Shown here in pieces: positions 61,768-64,000 of a stretch of 64,000 bases of DNA. The position numbers and the translations under genes are program-made. Position 1 is the stretch's first letter. Every line of letters begins with the position of its first letter. The notes under the pieces are model-generated. The model worked only from the letters and a program-made list of their open reading frames with translations, made no database searches and had not been told where the DNA came from. Location of the stretch: contig JAJYLZ010000004.1 of NCBI GenBank assembly GCA_021787395.1, positions 1-64,000 of the forward strand, read 5' to 3'. Source of the DNA: Chloroflexota bacterium (lineage in GTDB: Bacteria; Chloroflexota; Limnocylindria; Limnocylindrales; CSP1-4).

Positions 61768-62672
61768 GCCGTCCCCGCGCCGTCGGCGTGGCGCTGCTGC
61801 TCGTCGCGGGTGCGCTCGCCGGCTGCTCGGAGCCGGGCGTCGCGCCAGCGCCCGGCCAGATCAGCGTCGTCGCCACCACCACCGTGCTCACGGACCTCGT
61901 CCACCAGGTGGCGGGCGACCGGGCGCTCGTGACCAGCCTCGTCCCCAAGGGCGGCGACGTCCACACCTTCGACCCGCGCCCGTCCAGCCTGCGAGCCGTC
62001 GCGGCGGCGGCGCTGGTCGTCCGGAACGGGCTCGGCCTCGACGACTGGGTGGCGGGCATCGTCGAGGACACCGGCACGGGCGCCCCGGTGGTCGCGGCGG
62101 CCGAGGACCTTCCGGGCGTGACGTACCTGCCGGGCAGGGGCGGCGAGGGCGCCGTCAACCCGCACGTGTGGATGAACGTCGCCAACGCCGAGCGGATGGT
62201 GGCCAAGATCGCTGGCGCGCTCGCGTCCGTGGACCCGGGCGGGGCTCCGGCCTACGCTGCCCGCGCCGCCGCGTACCGGGCGCAACTGGCGCAGCTCGAC
62301 GGCGAGCTGCACACCCGCATGGCCGGCATCCCGGCTGGCGACCGCACGGTGGTCGCGTTCCACGATGCGTTCCCGTACCTCGCCGCGGCGTACGGCCTCC
62401 ACATCGACGGGACGATCGTGGCCGCCCCCGGGCAGGACCCGAGCGCGGGGTCGGTCGCCGACCTGATCGCCGCGATCCGCCGGGACAACGTCAGGGCGGT
62501 GTTCGCCGAGGCCCAGTTCAACGACGAGCTGGCGCGCATGATCGCCGACGAGACGGGGGTCGCCGTGGTGTCCGGCCTCTACGACGACACGCTGGGCGAC
62601 CCGCCGCTCGACACCTACGAGGCGATCATGCGCTGGGACGTGGACCAGGTGGCTCGCGCCCTCGGCGGCTGA
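61764..62672 (+). CDS. znuA: Zinc-binding lipoprotein of the ABC transporter
   Basis: A 302-aa cluster A-1 substrate-binding protein started at GTG 61764 (overlapping the zur stop). Lipobox LAGC. Metal ligands expected from the family are visible: GGDVHTFDP (His), NPHVWMN (His), VVAFHDAFPYLA (His) and VFAEAQFND (Glu). The long His-rich loop of ZnuA is missing, so Mn2+ cannot be excluded. Confidence 0.88.
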   Translation: MSRPRAVGVALLLVAGALAGCSEPGVAPAPGQISVVATTTVLTDLVHQVAGDRALVTSLVPKGGDVHTFDPRPSSLRAVAAAALVVRNGLGLDDWVAGIVEDTGTGAPVVAAAEDLPGVTYLPGRGGEGAVNPHVWMNVANAERMVAKIAGALASVDPGGAPAYAARAAAYRAQLAQLDGELHTRMAGIPAGDRTVVAFHDAFPYLAAAYGLHIDGTIVAAPGQDPSAGSVADLIAAIRRDNVRAVFAEAQFNDELARMIADETGVAVVSGLYDDTLGDPPLDTYEAIMRWDVDQVARALGG

Positions 62673-62780
62673 CCGCCTGGTACCCGGTCCTGCCCGCGAC
62701 CGGGACCAACGTCTCGCCCGCCGCTGAAACCTCACCGCGGCGGCGGGCCTCGGAGCCGTGCCACGCCAAACGGAGGTCCG

Positions 62781-62843
62781 ATGCCCGTCACCAGCACGCG
62801 CCCTGCCTGCCAGCCCCAGCCGTCTCCGATCCTGGCCGGCTGA
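62781..62843 (+). CDS. 20-aa leader ORF coupled to the ferric-reductase-like gene
   Basis: ATG 62781 has a good GGAGG site 4 nt before and reads MPVTSTRPACQPQPSPILAG to TGA 62841-62843, whose last base is the A of the next gene's ATG (TGATG). A translated leader would drive the downstream gene by coupling. Whether the peptide itself matters is unknown. Confidence 0.45.
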   Translation: MPVTSTRPACQPQPSPILAG

Positions 62844-63550
62844 TGCGGGCCGGCTTCGCCGCGCTGGTGGCGATCGGAGCGGTGGCGGTCCTGGTCGCCC
62901 TCGGGGTGACCGACCAGGTCATCCCCGCCACCGATCCGCGCACCGCCTCCGTCCGGCCCTGGGTGGCCGCCCGCGCGCTGGGGGTCACCGCCTACCTGCT
63001 CCTGACCCTCGAGGTTGCCGCCGGCCTCTGGCTCAGCCACCCGCGCAACAGCGGCGACCCCGGCGCGTCGCGCGTGGTGTTCCCGTGGCACGAGCTGCTC
63101 GCGGTGTTCACGGGATCGTTCCTGGCCCTCCACATCGTCCTGCTGGCCGTGGACCCGTACGCGGGGGTCGACTGGGTCGGCGCCTTCGTCCCGGGGTTCT
63201 CGCAGTACCGGACCGTGCCCGTGGCCATCGGCACGGTCGCGCTGTACGCGCTGGCCATCACCGCGCTGACCGCCAAGTGGACGCGCCTCCTGCCCGCCGG
63301 CTGGTGGCTCAAGGTGCACCGCCTGGCCGTCCTCGTCTTCCTCGCCGTGTGGGTCCACGGGGTCCTGTCGGGGACGGACAGCACGGCGCTCCTGCCCATG
63401 TACCTGCTCACGGGCGGCCTCGTGCTGCTCGGCGTCGCACACCGCTGGTGGGCCGCCGGGTCGCGCGCACCGCGCGGCTCGTCGAATGCCGCCGCCAACG
63501 CCATCCCCCTCCGCCGGCGGTCGCCGGCTGGCGCAGCTGAGGAGTCATGA
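62843..63550 (+). CDS. Ferric-reductase-like transmembrane protein
   Basis: A 235-aa protein with six or seven hydrophobic segments and His residues in membrane helices: HELLAVFTGSFLALHIVLLA, KVHRLAVLVFLAVWVHGVLS. The paired histidines fit heme ligation as in the ferric reductase-like/YedZ family. No flavin domain is attached, so electrons must come from a partner. It overlaps a leader ORF upstream (62843) and the next gene downstream (63547). A role next to metal uptake is plausible. Confidence 0.75.
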   Translation: MRAGFAALVAIGAVAVLVALGVTDQVIPATDPRTASVRPWVAARALGVTAYLLLTLEVAAGLWLSHPRNSGDPGASRVVFPWHELLAVFTGSFLALHIVLLAVDPYAGVDWVGAFVPGFSQYRTVPVAIGTVALYALAITALTAKWTRLLPAGWWLKVHRLAVLVFLAVWVHGVLSGTDSTALLPMYLLTGGLVLLGVAHRWWAAGSRAPRGSSNAAANAIPLRRRSPAGAAEES

Positions 63551-64000
63551 TGTCCACAGGCCTCGTCCCGCGCATCGCCCGCAGGGCGCTCGTGGTGGTC
63601 GCGACGGCTGCGGTGATCGGCGTCGCCGTCGTCTCCGTGCAGCTCGCCTCCGAATGGCGCGCCGCGTCCGCCCCGCTCGACGCGGCCCCCGTCTCAGCCT
63701 CCTCCATCACCGACGCCATGGCGGCGCAGCAGGCGCGCGCAGGGCAGCTCACCAGCGACATCGACCAGGTGGCGTCCCAGATCAGCGACATCCACGCCGC
63801 GCTCCAGGCCGCGAACGGCGCCCTGGCGGCCCAGAACGGCAGCGCCGCGACTGTCCAGGGCCAGCTCAACACGGCGCAGGCGAAGCTGGCGGCCCTGCAG
63901 GCGCAGCTCAAGGCGGCGCAGGCTCGGCTGTCCCAGCTCAACGCGGCGGCTGCCCGCCAGGCCGCGCTCAACGCGGCGGCCGCCAGGCAGCCGACCGTCG
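63547..64000 (+). CDS. N-terminal part of an exported coiled-coil protein (runs off the window)
   Basis: Begins ATGATG at 63547, overlapping the previous stop, and stays open to the right edge (151 codons). A hydrophobic anchor (ALVVVATAAVIGVAVVSVQL) is followed by heptad-rich sequence with Ala, Gln and Leu (QLTSDIDQVASQISDIHAAL, AKLAALQAQLKAAQARLSQL), a long coiled coil. Probably a partner of the heme membrane protein upstream; function unknown. Confidence 0.7.
   Translation, partial: MMSTGLVPRIARRALVVVATAAVIGVAVVSVQLASEWRAASAPLDAAPVSASSITDAMAAQQARAGQLTSDIDQVASQISDIHAALQAANGALAAQNGSAATVQGQLNTAQAKLAALQAQLKAAQARLSQLNAAAARQAALNAAAARQPTV

Overview
The window is a very GC-rich (roughly 70%) bacterial chromosome segment with short intergenic gaps, frequent ATGA/GTGA start-stop overlaps and many GTG starts. 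The gene set (SufC/SufS under an Rrf2 regulator, BI-1 family protein, PduO-type adenosyltransferase, DUF59 protein, zinc ABC operon with an embedded Zur, KamA, DmpA-type P1 peptidase, several SHOCT/Asp-box/PxKF exported proteins) suits a Chloroflexota bacterium of the Limnocylindria/Ellin6529 type. Another high-GC phylum is not excluded; the taxonomic call is an inference.

The most striking feature is a complete casposon-like element at about 5009-22934 (17.9 kb). It has ~38-bp terminal inverted repeats (5009-5046 and 22896-22934) and is flanked by a perfect 14-bp direct repeat, GTCAACGAGGCCCG (4995-5008 and 22935-22948). Inside are the expected hallmarks: a Cas1-family integrase with a C-terminal zinc finger and HTH (8880-10508), a family B DNA polymerase with intact exonuclease and polymerase motifs (12669-15650), an HNH nuclease (12220-12672) and small DNA-binding proteins. 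The cargo is a restriction island: a HEPN-motif protein, an HsdR-like helicase-nuclease, an Mrr-type nuclease, an HsdM-HsdS fusion and a HARE-HTH protein. At the left end lie an Imm5-like membrane protein and two small unknowns. A second TIR starts immediately after the right 14-bp repeat (22949), so a second, decayed element appears to be stacked on the same target. Two 3'-terminal cas1 fragments (24309-24475, 25349-25646) lie in that decayed zone.

Layout: 1-162, end of a gene, possibly a sugar kinase; 286-1566, FAD oxidoreductase; 2046-4787, sufS, sufC and the Rrf2 regulator with its promoter and operator, abutting the element target site; 5009-22934, casposon; 22949-25650, decayed element; 25952-31318, exported and membrane proteins; 31537-34000, a repeat-rich stretch with a 51-bp periodic array of palindromes, 22-bp tandem repeats and 87-bp tandem repeats around an F420/NADP reductase gene; 34006-38022, a 1338-aa GAF/GGDEF/EAL protein; 38123-43326, housekeeping and small genes, one with a frameshift; 44075-45417, an IS5-family element with TCA target duplication and a passenger lipoprotein gene; 45601-51322, nitrilase, class IV aminotransferase, P1 peptidase, nucleotidyltransferase and GNAT genes; 51353-53888, a kamA operon with three small genes; 54107-58412, lipoprotein, MMPL transporter and AttH/CrtC-like lipocalin; 58428-59141, DsbA-like protein; 59496-62672, zinc uptake operon with a Zur-box-like palindrome at the start codon; 62781-64000, a 20-codon leader ORF, a ferric-reductase-like membrane protein and the start of a coiled-coil exported protein.

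No rRNA, tRNA or genuine CRISPR array was recognised.
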